Source: Mycolicibacterium sp. BiH015 (GTDB lineage Bacteria > Actinomycetota > Actinomycetes > Mycobacteriales > Mycobacteriaceae). From it: DNA of 64,000 nt. A model generated the notes under the pieces. That model saw only the letters and a program-made list of their open reading frames with translations. It did not search any database and was not told where the DNA came from. Location: NCBI RefSeq assembly GCF_027706845.1, contig NZ_JAQGCZ010000002.1, positions 62,001-126,000 on the forward strand, read 5' to 3'. Position numbers and translations under genes: made by a program. Below, in pieces: positions 15,863 to 23,617 of the stretch (the first letter of the stretch is position 1; every line of letters begins with the position of its first letter).

Positions 15863-17086
15863 ATGCTCGGCCGATGTGTGGCGACTGATCCCGGCGTGTT
15901 CGCCGCCGAGTATTGGGGCTGCAAGCCGCTGCTCAGTCGCCGCACCGCGCTACCCCGCGACTTCAGCGATCTCCTGTCACCGAGTGCGGTTGACGAGTTG
16001 ATCTCTGAGCGCGGGGTGCGCGCTCCCTTCATCCGGATGGCCAAGACGGGCAACGTGCTGGCCCGCAGCTGCTATACCGGGCCCGCTGGCTTCGGCGCTG
16101 AGATGCCCGACCAGACCGACTCGGCGAAGGTGTTGGCGGAGTTCGCCGCCGGCGCGACGATCGTCCTTCAGGGCCTGCACCGGCTGTGGCCGCCGCTGAT
16201 CGAATTCGTCAGGGGCCTCACCGACGACCTGGGGCATCCCGTGCAGGCGAACGCCTACATCACCCCACCGGACGCCCAGGGCTTCGAGCCCCACTATGAC
16301 GTGCACGACGTGTTCGTCCTGCAGGTCGCGGGCGAGAAGCACTGGACGGTGCACGACCCGGTGCACCAGCACCCGCTGGACTCCCAGCCGTGGACCGAAC
16401 ACCGCGACGCCATCACCGCACGCGTCCGCGACGCGCCCGCCATCGACACCGTCCTACACGCGGGCGACGCGCTGTATCTGCCGCGTGGCTGGGTGCATTC
16501 CGCCCGCTCCCTGGACACCACCTCGATTCACCTGACGATCGGCGTATCGGCGCTGACATACCTCGACGTGGTGCGTGCGGTGGTCGATACACTTCGCGGC
16601 GACGAAGAGTTCAGGAAATCTCTGCCCATGGGCATCGATGCCGCCGACAGCGGCGAAATGGCTTCGACGGCAAGCAAAGTAATGGCACAACTGGCCGACA
16701 CCCTTCGTGATCGGGTGGCCGACCTGAGCGACGAGACCGCCGCCCACCTGTCCGATCGTTACGCCGAGCGGACGAGGCCCGTCGCCGTCAGGCCTCTGTC
16801 CACCCTCGACGCGATGGCCACCGCCGGCTCACTGCCGGTGCGCTGGCGCCACGGGCTGATCGGCACCCTCGAGCACCTCGGGGAACAGGTTCGCCTGCGG
16901 CTGCCGGATCGGACCATCACGTTCCCGAAGTCGTGCGCCACGCCACTGGAGGCGCTGCAACAGGGGCTCGTCGTGGATGCGGAGTCACTGCCGGGGCTCG
17001 ACCACGCGGACTCAGAAGTGCTCATTCGTCGTTTGTTGCGCGAAGCCGTGGTGGTGTCGGCCGGGAGCGGGACGGCACAAGGTTGA
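15863..17086 (+). CDS. JmjC/cupin-fold Fe(II)/2-oxoglutarate oxygenase
   Basis: A 407-residue cupin-like protein of the JmjC hydroxylase group (Cupin_4; RoxA/YcfD-like ribosomal oxygenases are the known relatives). The iron triad is visible as His144 and Asp146 in FEPHYDVHDVFVLQVAGEKHW and His212 in YLPRGWVHSA. After the catalytic domain, helical and winged-helix-like segments fill residues ~240-400, as in YcfD/NO66. The frame opens earlier at 15701, but this overlaps the peptide gene; ATG 15863, with GAGG upstream, is preferred. Known members hydroxylate Arg or His side chains of ribosomal proteins. Next to a repeat peptide containing His and Asn, hydroxylation of that peptide is a reasonable inference. 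It overlaps the next gene by 4 bp. Confidence 0.85.
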   Translation: MLGRCVATDPGVFAAEYWGCKPLLSRRTALPRDFSDLLSPSAVDELISERGVRAPFIRMAKTGNVLARSCYTGPAGFGAEMPDQTDSAKVLAEFAAGATIVLQGLHRLWPPLIEFVRGLTDDLGHPVQANAYITPPDAQGFEPHYDVHDVFVLQVAGEKHWTVHDPVHQHPLDSQPWTEHRDAITARVRDAPAIDTVLHAGDALYLPRGWVHSARSLDTTSIHLTIGVSALTYLDVVRAVVDTLRGDEEFRKSLPMGIDAADSGEMASTASKVMAQLADTLRDRVADLSDETAAHLSDRYAERTRPVAVRPLSTLDAMATAGSLPVRWRHGLIGTLEHLGEQVRLRLPDRTITFPKSCATPLEALQQGLVVDAESLPGLDHADSEVLIRRLLREAVVVSAGSGTAQG

Positions 17087-17967
17087 GCCCCGGACGTACG
17101 CCGTGCAGTGATCAGTCGTTGGCGCGCAACGACCCCATCTACGGCACGGCGGGTGCAGGACGGTCCTGGGCGATGCTCGAACTGTCCGGCGGCTGGGGAC
17201 ACTCGGCGTTCCTCGACTCTCCCTCCATCGTTTCCCGCGAACTCGGGCGGAGCATCTGCCGCCGCGTCGAAGCCGCGGGCCTGCGAGTCGCCGCGATCCG
17301 CCGGCCGGGGCGTCGGCAGGAGAAAGCGCGCTGGCGATGGTTCATCGCGAACTGCGAAGAGGGCAGCGAGGCGCTCTACGGCGGAGAGGTGGACGACGCC
17401 CGCGGATACCTGGACATCGCGCTGGACGGCTCGGACGGCGAACCTGTCGACGGCCCGCTTGTCGCGGTCTGTGCGCATGGCAGGCACGACCAGTGCTGCG
17501 CCGTACGCGGACGGAGCGCGGCATCGGCCATCGCGGCCCGATATCCCGAATTCACTTGGGAGTGCTCACATTTGGGCGGTGACCGATTCGCGGCCACCAT
17601 GCTGATCCTGCCCGAGGGCCTGTGCTACGGACGCGTCGACTCGACCGACTCCGCCGGCCTGGTGGCCAAATACCTCGACGGTCGGCTGGACCACAGGTAT
17701 CTGCGCGGACGTACCTGCCTACCTCACCCAGTGCAGGCTGCGCAGTATTTCGCGCGCGAGTCTCTCGGCGACGACCGTATCCATGCCCTGTCACCGCTGA
17801 AGGTCGAACACAGGCAGCACGAAATCCACGTGCAGCTCCGCACGGATCCGGGCTCCGTCGATGTTGTCCTCACGGAAAAGATGTCGGAGCCGTTGCTCTC
17901 GATGTGCCGGTCGACGGTCGCAGGCGCGGTGCGCACATTCGAATTGATATCGATCTCGTCGAACTAA
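17083..17967 (+). CDS. Sucrase/ferredoxin-like family protein
   Basis: A 294-residue protein of the sucrase/ferredoxin-like family, a thioredoxin-fold group thought to bind an iron-sulfur cluster. Diagnostic segments are VAVCAHGRHDQCCAVRGR (~126) and WECSHLGGDRFAATMLILPEG (~160). The TTG at 17083 overlaps the oxygenase stop (TTGA) and starts SPGRTPCSDQS, which matches the usual N-terminal Cys-Ser motif of the family; upstream GTG codons in frame are possible. Coupling to a JmjC oxygenase suggests it supplies electrons or iron, or helps modify the peptide. The biochemical role of this family is poorly known. Confidence 0.82.
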   Translation: MSPGRTPCSDQSLARNDPIYGTAGAGRSWAMLELSGGWGHSAFLDSPSIVSRELGRSICRRVEAAGLRVAAIRRPGRRQEKARWRWFIANCEEGSEALYGGEVDDARGYLDIALDGSDGEPVDGPLVAVCAHGRHDQCCAVRGRSAASAIAARYPEFTWECSHLGGDRFAATMLILPEGLCYGRVDSTDSAGLVAKYLDGRLDHRYLRGRTCLPHPVQAAQYFARESLGDDRIHALSPLKVEHRQHEIHVQLRTDPGSVDVVLTEKMSEPLLSMCRSTVAGAVRTFELISISSN

Positions 17968-17980
17968 GGAGGCTCTTCGG

Positions 17981-18505
17981 ATGGCGGACATCATCGACCT
18001 GGTATATGCCGACCACGACTGGATTCGTCGGCAATTCTTCTTGTTGGACAACGCGAAATCTGATGCCGAGCTCGCCGCGATCTGGGACGCCCTCGGCGAC
18101 CGCCTCGACGTCCACGCCGAAGCCGAGGAGGCGGTGTTCTACCCGGCGCTGCTGAAGCACGGCGGCAGCGAGGATCGCGGCAATCCCGAGGGCGACCCGG
18201 AAGACGAAACCGAGGACGCCATCACCGACCACAACGCGATCCGCGACGCGATCCGCCGCTCACGCCAACACAAGCCGGGTACCGAGGAGTGGTTCGACGC
18301 GGTCTTCGAGGCCCGCAAGGAAAATGGCGAACATCTCGACGAAGAAGAGCGCGAGGCGATGCCGGACTTCATCAAGAGCGCCTCGCTGGAACTCCGGCAT
18401 GAATTGGCGATGAAGTGGTTGCGGTTCTACGCCGAGCGCGAGACGACGATCAACGTCGACAACCGTGACAAGGACGCCGACGACTACATCGCCGAGCACT
18501 CCTGA
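17981..18505 (+). CDS. Hemerythrin HHE domain protein
   Basis: A 174-residue hemerythrin-like protein predicted to bind a di-iron centre. Ligand motifs are DHDWIRRQF (His12), HAEAEEAVFYP (His45, Glu49), DHNAIRDAI and EHLDEEEREAMPDF. Proteins of this group act in oxygen, NO or peroxide sensing or iron storage. A strong AAGGAGG ribosome binding site lies 7-8 bases before the ATG, and the gene starts 13 bp after the sucrase/ferredoxin-like gene, so it is likely the last gene of the peptide operon. The insert between the second and third motif (GGSEDRGNPEGDPEDETED) is acidic. Confidence 0.9.
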   Translation: MADIIDLVYADHDWIRRQFFLLDNAKSDAELAAIWDALGDRLDVHAEAEEAVFYPALLKHGGSEDRGNPEGDPEDETEDAITDHNAIRDAIRRSRQHKPGTEEWFDAVFEARKENGEHLDEEEREAMPDFIKSASLELRHELAMKWLRFYAERETTINVDNRDKDADDYIAEHS

Positions 18506-18510
18506 GCGCC

Positions 18511-18726
18511 TCAGCCCTCGTCGTCCATCGCCGCCCGCAGGAAAGGCAATAGCCAGCCCGAAATGGGCCACACCGCGGCAAGCGCTACCGCGCACGCCCC
18601 GGCGACGACCCCGGCGATCGCGCGGTGCTTGCGACGACTGGGGTCGGAGAACGCGCCGCTGCGCAACAGCAGGAATGTGGTGGTGAGCCAGCCCGCCAGG
18701 TAAAGGGCACCGAGCGCATATCTCAT
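18511..18726 (-). CDS. Small two-helix membrane protein, unknown function
   Basis: A 71-residue protein with two hydrophobic segments (YALGALYLAGWLTTTFLLL, ~3-21, and a second ~38-66) joined by a basic loop SDPSRRKHR. It ends close to the convergent hemerythrin gene (5 bp between stops). Codon use and GC fit the genome, and the topology looks like a real membrane protein, but I do not recognise the family. Confidence 0.6.
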   Translation of the reverse strand: MRYALGALYLAGWLTTTFLLLRSGAFSDPSRRKHRAIAGVVAGACAVALAAVWPISGWLLPFLRAAMDDEG

Positions 18727-19106
18727 ATGTCACCGTTGTACCCCTTCGCGGGCCCCACCGCCCTGGCTGCTGCGCAGTGCGTGCCGGACAACCTGAGTAT
18801 TGCCTGTTAGGAACGCTGAACATTTCCTGGGAATCAGCAAATCGTATGAAAGCCATTCTCTAGGTGATTTGCAGGCAATTGCCAGGGATTCTCAAGCATT
18901 CTTGCAGATTGACTCAACGGTCACAATGCGCTTAAAAAAGCTGGCAGACAACAACTTTAAAACGATTCGTGTTCATGAAGGCGCGAAAACGCAGTGTCGC
19001 GGCGATGGCGCATTCGCCGCGCGTTCGCCGCTCTTCGCTGCTAATGTAGCAATGCCTGAAAATCCATTACTCGGACACTTGTGTCCTTCTGATCGAAGGG
19101 AAAGCC
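18727..19106. other. AT-rich intergenic island upstream of a secreted-protein gene
   Basis: This 380-bp gap is unlike its surroundings: roughly 18790-18985 is near 45% GC in a genome around two-thirds GC, with runs such as CTTAAAAAAG and CTTTAAAACG. TTGACT at 18909 with TTAAAA 17 bp later is a weak promoter candidate. TAATGT (19042-19047) could be the -10 of the secreted gene. GGACAC-TT-GTGTCC (19073-19086) is an inverted repeat 20 bp before its ATG. A TTG-started frame (18800-19114) exists but has no ribosome binding site and overlaps the secreted gene. Xenogeneic DNA bound by Lsr2 or a long regulatory region are both possible. Confidence 0.6.
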
Positions 19107-19472
19107 ATGGCTAAGCACGCCAAAGCACCCGCCCGCAGCGGGACGAAGCTGGGCGCAGTCGGCCTCGGTTCGTTCTTGATGGCCGCAGCTTTCTCGGGGC
19201 TGGGCGCGGGCACTGCCAACGCCGATATCCAGGAGATCGCTCCCAGTCCGCAGGTGACGAGCAGGCAGGCCTCTCAGAACGCGGTGATCCGGATCAACGA
19301 CTTCGGTGTGGCCCGTGGCATCTCGGAGGCGCGCCTCGGGGATGCCGGTGAGGTATCCGCCACCGGCAGCAGCTCGACCGAGGTGCGCGACACCAGCAAG
19401 GCGGTCGTCGGCACCAAGGCCTCGCCCTTCGAAGGGGAGTATCCGGTCGGCCCGCCGATCGGCGACTTCTGA
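19107..19472 (+). CDS. Small secreted protein, unknown function
   Basis: A 121-residue protein with a Sec signal peptide: a basic N-terminus, a hydrophobic stretch at ~15-35, and a likely cleavage site after Ala39 (TANA-D). The mature part (~82 residues) has no Cys and is rich in Ser, Ala and Gly (VSATGSSSTEVRDTSKAVVG), ending in EYPVGPPIGDF. The ATG has a GAAGGGAAA ribosome binding site. The start of the gene follows the AT-rich island, and a strong stem-loop follows its stop. I do not recognise the family. Confidence 0.75.
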   Translation: MAKHAKAPARSGTKLGAVGLGSFLMAAAFSGLGAGTANADIQEIAPSPQVTSRQASQNAVIRINDFGVARGISEARLGDAGEVSATGSSSTEVRDTSKAVVGTKASPFEGEYPVGPPIGDF

Positions 19473-19489
19473 TCCGCTAGCAGGACTCG

Positions 19490-19538
19490 ACGTTCAACCC
19501 GCTTCGTGACACTCATTCGGCGAAGCGGGTTGAGACGT
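19490..19538. terminator. Bidirectional stem-loop terminator
   Basis: TCAACCCGCTTCG (19494-19506) and CGAAGCGGGTTGA (19521-19533) pair perfectly over 13 bp around a 14-nt loop; ACGT outside each arm extends the stem past one bulged base. There is no U-run, as is common in mycobacteria. It lies between the convergent secreted-protein and oxidoreductase genes. Confidence 0.7.
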
Positions 19539-19557
19539 GCTCGGCCCGCGCCGGACG

Positions 19558-20802
19558 TCACACCAGTGTGAGCGTGACCGTTCCGCCTTTCGGATCGGCG
19601 CCCGCAACCAGCGACCACGGTGCACGGTAGATCCGTCCCGGCGCCGCAGGCCAGGGCGTGCGCTTGGTCGCAAGGACTCGGCCGTCCTGAACGGCGCGAA
19701 GCTTGGGGAACCTGCGGTACTCGTCGGTCCAGAGCAGCAGGTCGCCGCGCGTGGGCGCGCCCCCGTCAGGGGAGATCAGTTGCGGTGTCACCCATCGCAA
19801 CGGCGCCTCGACGCGGATCGGCGCACCCTGTGAAGCGGAGGGGAGCTCGTCCCCGCGGCGCAGCCAGGCCTGCACCCCGGCTGCGACGTGGCGACCGTCG
19901 AGCGCCGCAGCGTCAGCGGTGTCCACCGGATGCAGCAGGTTGCCGACCGCGAACACCCCGTGGCGGCTCGTTCGCAGCACCGTGTCCACGACGGGCCCGC
20001 GGGTGGCCTGATCCATCTGCAGTCCCGCGGTCCGGGAGAGCTCGTGGTCGGGTATCCAGTCCCCGGTGAAAACGACAGTGTCGCAGGGAATGTCGCGGCG
20101 TCGGCCGGACCCGATCTGTTCGACGGTCACTGACTGCACCCGCTGCTTGCCGTGGATCCCGACAAGCCGGCTGCCGGTCATCACAGGTCCGTCCAGCAGC
20201 ATGCGGCCCGCCGCGCGGAATGCCGCGTACGCCTCGGCGCGGGGATAGCCGCTGACCATGGCCACCGTCGCGCAACCGGCTTCGCGCAGGGTCAGAACCG
20301 CTGACCAGCTGACCAACTCGGCCCCCACGATCACCGCCCGCCGGCCCACCTCGGCGTGGTGCAGATGTACCAGGTTCTGGAGCTGACCCGTGGTGTAGAC
20401 CCCCTCCGGTCGATCGCCGGGGACAAGCCGGGCGGGACGGGGCCGTTCGCGCGCGCCGGTGGCCAGAACGACGGCATCAGCGGTCACGCTGCGGACCCCG
20501 CGAGGTGACGTCACCTGGAGCGCGCGGTCCCCGGACCAACCGGTGACCATCGCCTCCGTCTCGAGGGTCGCGCCTGCGGCAGCCGCCGACTCCGTCAGCC
20601 GACGCGCATATGCCGGTCCTGACATGAAGCGATGCAGGTCGCGCAGTCCGTAGCCGAGATGGTCGCTGTGCCGCGGGATCCCGCCGGTGCGGGACTCACG
20701 CTCCAGGACGAGGACTTCACCGTCGACATGTGGCGCCAACGCTGCGGCGGCGGTCAGACCGGACGGTCCGCCGCCGACGATGGCCACCGCGACATCGCTC
20801 AT
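19558..20802 (-). CDS. FAD/NAD(P)-binding oxidoreductase, HcnB/GlpB-like subunit
   Basis: A 414-residue flavoprotein with an N-terminal dinucleotide fold (VAIVGGGPSGLTAAAALA) and a second one around residue 150 (RRAVIVGAELVSWSAVL), typical of the pyridine nucleotide-disulfide reductase-like partner of HcnB/OoxA type dehydrogenases. The last ~95 residues, after the VDTADAAALDGRHVAAG flavin segment, are a beta-rich extension I cannot assign. The ATG overlaps the stop of the upstream DAO-like subunit (ATGA). In Firmicutes similar pairs plus a small DUF1667 protein accompany glpK; no separate DUF1667 gene is seen here. The likely job is to pass electrons from the partner dehydrogenase. Confidence 0.85.
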   Translation of the reverse strand: MSDVAVAIVGGGPSGLTAAAALAPHVDGEVLVLERESRTGGIPRHSDHLGYGLRDLHRFMSGPAYARRLTESAAAAGATLETEAMVTGWSGDRALQVTSPRGVRSVTADAVVLATGARERPRPARLVPGDRPEGVYTTGQLQNLVHLHHAEVGRRAVIVGAELVSWSAVLTLREAGCATVAMVSGYPRAEAYAAFRAAGRMLLDGPVMTGSRLVGIHGKQRVQSVTVEQIGSGRRRDIPCDTVVFTGDWIPDHELSRTAGLQMDQATRGPVVDTVLRTSRHGVFAVGNLLHPVDTADAAALDGRHVAAGVQAWLRRGDELPSASQGAPIRVEAPLRWVTPQLISPDGGAPTRGDLLLWTDEYRRFPKLRAVQDGRVLATKRTPWPAAPGRIYRAPWSLVAGADPKGGTVTLTLV

Positions 20803-22172
20803 GTCGCCACCCCGGCCTGCAGCAGAGCCTGCGTGTGCGCCCCGCAGTAGAACCCTTGGCATCGTCCGTTCATCACGCGGGTGCGCCGCCGAAGCCCGTC
20901 CAGGTCGGCGGGCGGTATCGGGGAGTCGAAGGTGTCACGGATCTCGCCTGCGCTGACACGTTCACAGAAGCAGACGATGCGGCCGTACTCGGGATCGGCG
21001 TCGACGCGCTCTGGATCCTGGTAGGGGCGGGGCCCGATCTCGCCGAGGTTGGGCATCCGCGGAGGTGCGGGCAGATCGTTCCGTTCGGTGACGTCGATTC
21101 CGGCGTCAGAAAGAAGCTCGACGACGTATTCGGCGATCGCCATACCCGAAGTCAGTCCGGTGGAACGGATTCCGCCGACGAGGACGTAGCGCTGCCCGGC
21201 GCCGAGGTCGATGAGATAGTCGTCGTGCTCGGTGGAGGCGCGCAGTCCCGCGTAACTCGCGGTGATCTCCTCGTCGAACAGGGTGGGCATCAGCGCGCGG
21301 CCCTTCGACACCAGGAACTCGAAGCCGTCCTCGGATGTGCCCGTGGCCGTTCGGTCTTCGAGGTTCTCCGAGGTCGGGCCGACCATCACGTTGCCGTAGA
21401 TGGTCGGGCTGACGAGCACTCCCTTCCCTCGCGATGACGGCACGGCCAGGACGATCAGCGGCGCCATGGGCCGGGCGAGCTTGTCGAACACCAGCAGCTC
21501 GCCGCGGCGCGGAATCACCGTGAAGCGCCGGTATCCGAATTTCTGGTCGAGGTGGTCGGCGCCCAAGCCTGCGGCGTTGATGATCCAGCGGCCCTGCAGA
21601 TCCCCCGCGGTGGTGTGCAACGTCGTCACGTCGGGCCCCGCGACGACGTCCGTCACTCGGGCCCCGCGCAGCAGCCGAGCGCCGCGAGCGACGGCGTCGG
21701 TCGCCAGCGCCAGGTTCGTCGTCCACGTGCAGATGATCGATTCCCCGGGCACCGTCAAGCCGCCCAGTGCGCCTGGCCCCAGATCGGGCACGCGGTGGTA
21801 GACCTCGTCGGACGCCACGATCGTGCATTCGTGGTATCCGTTGGCTTCGGCCTTCGCCTTGAGTCGCGGCAGCGCGTCGGCCTCTTCGTCGGTCCATGCG
21901 ACGAGCATGGCGCCGGTGTGCTCGACGGGGATACCGGTCTGCGAGGCGTACTCGCTCAGCAGTTGATAGCCGCGGGCGACAAGTCGCGACTCGAGGGTGC
22001 CCGGCGTCGAGTCGAATCCCGTGTGCAACAACGCGGTGTTGGCCTTGCTGGTCCCGTCACCGACATCGTTGCGGGCCTCCACCAGCGTGACCGAGAGTTC
22101 GGTGCCGGCCAGTGCCCTCGCGATCGCACAGCCGACGATTCCGCCGCCGATCACGATGACATCTGATATCAC
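20799..22172 (-). CDS. FAD-dependent dehydrogenase with C-terminal [2Fe-2S] domain (GlpA/LhgO-like)
   Basis: A 457-residue DAO-type flavoprotein. GGGIVGCAIARAL starts the FAD fold, and GGIRSTGLTSGMAIAEYV closes it (~345). A C-terminal BFD-like module has IVCFCERVS and GRCQGFYCG, four cysteines that would bind a [2Fe-2S] cluster, as in GlpA of anaerobic glycerol-3-phosphate dehydrogenase. The GTG start at 22172 overlaps the kinase stop by 4 bp. With the kinase upstream and HcnB-like partner downstream, it probably oxidises the phosphorylated product of the kinase (glycerol-3-phosphate or a related polyol phosphate); the exact substrate is inferred. The much longer open frame to 22877 is antisense to nothing real and includes kinase shadow sequence. 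Confidence 0.87.
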   Translation of the reverse strand: MISDVIVIGGGIVGCAIARALAGTELSVTLVEARNDVGDGTSKANTALLHTGFDSTPGTLESRLVARGYQLLSEYASQTGIPVEHTGAMLVAWTDEEADALPRLKAKAEANGYHECTIVASDEVYHRVPDLGPGALGGLTVPGESIICTWTTNLALATDAVARGARLLRGARVTDVVAGPDVTTLHTTAGDLQGRWIINAAGLGADHLDQKFGYRRFTVIPRRGELLVFDKLARPMAPLIVLAVPSSRGKGVLVSPTIYGNVMVGPTSENLEDRTATGTSEDGFEFLVSKGRALMPTLFDEEITASYAGLRASTEHDDYLIDLGAGQRYVLVGGIRSTGLTSGMAIAEYVVELLSDAGIDVTERNDLPAPPRMPNLGEIGPRPYQDPERVDADPEYGRIVCFCERVSAGEIRDTFDSPIPPADLDGLRRRTRVMNGRCQGFYCGAHTQALLQAGVAT

Positions 22173-23617
22173 GCTGAAAGCTCCTGCGCCAGAGCGTTGT
22201 CCGCTGCGCGCCGCCAGCGGTCGAGGAATTCGGCGGCTCGCTCGACCGGCCACCGGGGTTCGTAGGTGTGCTGCGGAGACCATGTCCCCACCGCGTCTCG
22301 CGGGGAGGTGCCGGGTTCGACCGCGAGCCGGGCGCACGCCGCTGCGCCCAACGCGGTGGCGTGCATCGACGGGTACACGTCTACCGGGATCTGAGCCAGA
22401 TCGGCCTGGGCCTGCATCAGCGACGCCGAGCGGGTCAGACCGCCGTCCACTCGCAACCGCGTCAGCGGGCTGCCCAGGTCGGCGGCAACGAGATCGGTCA
22501 GCGCGGTGACTTGGGCCGCGATGCCTTCGACGAGCGCCCTGACCAGGTTGCCCCGCCCGCTGGACAGTGTCATCCCGGTGAACGACGCCGTCGCTGCGGA
22601 GTCCCACCACGGCGCCGCGAGCCCGGCGAGCGCGGGCACGCAGATGACGCCCTCGCTGGATTCGGCTGTGGCACTGTCGATCTGGTCTGCGGACGGGATG
22701 AGGCCGAGGTCCACGGCCCACCGGATCGCCGCGGCGGCCGTGTACACCTGACCGTCGATGCAGTAGGACGTTTCGTCGCGCAGGCGCCAGGCCACCGACG
22801 TGGTCAGACCGGATGTCGATCGCACCGGGTCCGGACCCAGCTGTGCCAGCAAGAAGGCGCCCGTGCCGTAGGTGCACTTCGCCGACCCCGCCGTCAGGCA
22901 GCTTTCGGCGAGCAACGCAGCCTGTTGGTCGACGATCAGCCCTGTCACCGGCAGTGAAGGGCCGAAAACCTCAGTGGTTCCGACAATCTCGTCACTTGCG
23001 ACGATGTCGGGCAGCGTTTCGTCGTGGAGGCCGAACAATGCCAGCAGTTGGTCGTCCCATGCCACGGTGTCGAGCGCAGCGATCAGAGACCTGCTGGCCG
23101 TTGACGCATCGGTGACGAATGCGCCGCACAGTCGGTGCACCAGCCACGTGTCGGTGGTCGTCACCACGCCGTCGCGAGTTACGTTGGCGCGAAGCCACGC
23201 CATCTTCGGAGCGGAGAAATAGGGGTCGAGCACCAGGCCGGTGCGCCGTGCCACGTCCTCGGCATGGTCGGCGAGCCCACCGCAGAGCGACTCGGCCCGC
23301 CGGTCCTGCCAGACGATCGCGGGTGAGAGGGGCTCTCCGGTTGTCCGGTCCCATGTCAGGACGGTTTCACCCTGGTTCGCGAGTGCCACCGCGGCCACCG
23401 GCACCGCGGCCTGCGCGAGCGCCTGCCTGCCGGCCGCGACGACGGAATCGAACACGGCCTCGGGGTTCTGCTCGACTCCGCCACCGGCCAGATAGTCGGG
23501 GCGCAGGGCAACTTCGGCAGTCGCGATGACCCGTCCCGCCGCGTCGACCACGACGGCCTTGGTGCCCGACGTGCCCTGGTCGATGGCCAGGATGTACTGC
23601 ATCGGTAGTCCCGTCAT
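22169..23617 (-). CDS. FGGY-family carbohydrate kinase (glycerol kinase-like)
   Basis: A 482-residue kinase of the FGGY family. The N-terminal ATP/sugar motif is YILAIDQGTSGTKAVVVD, with GGGVEQNPE like the GWVEHDP of glycerol kinase; LANQGETVLTWDRTTGEPLSPAIVWQDRR follows the glycerol kinase pattern closely. The phosphate motif TYGTGAFLL and the C-terminal LRVDGGLTRSASLMQAQADL are present. Glycerol or another short polyol is the best guess. The start at 23617 (ATGA) overlaps the permease stop. It is part of a four-gene, translationally coupled unit with permease and two flavoproteins. Confidence 0.87.
   Translation of the reverse strand: MTGLPMQYILAIDQGTSGTKAVVVDAAGRVIATAEVALRPDYLAGGGVEQNPEAVFDSVVAAGRQALAQAAVPVAAVALANQGETVLTWDRTTGEPLSPAIVWQDRRAESLCGGLADHAEDVARRTGLVLDPYFSAPKMAWLRANVTRDGVVTTTDTWLVHRLCGAFVTDASTASRSLIAALDTVAWDDQLLALFGLHDETLPDIVASDEIVGTTEVFGPSLPVTGLIVDQQAALLAESCLTAGSAKCTYGTGAFLLAQLGPDPVRSTSGLTTSVAWRLRDETSYCIDGQVYTAAAAIRWAVDLGLIPSADQIDSATAESSEGVICVPALAGLAAPWWDSAATASFTGMTLSSGRGNLVRALVEGIAAQVTALTDLVAADLGSPLTRLRVDGGLTRSASLMQAQADLAQIPVDVYPSMHATALGAAACARLAVEPGTSPRDAVGTWSPQHTYEPRWPVERAAEFLDRWRRAADNALAQELSA

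Noticed and set aside
18800..19114. 104-residue plus-strand frame in the AT-rich island
   Set aside because: TTG start without ribosome binding site, no recognisable features, and overlap with the well-supported secreted-protein start at 19107.
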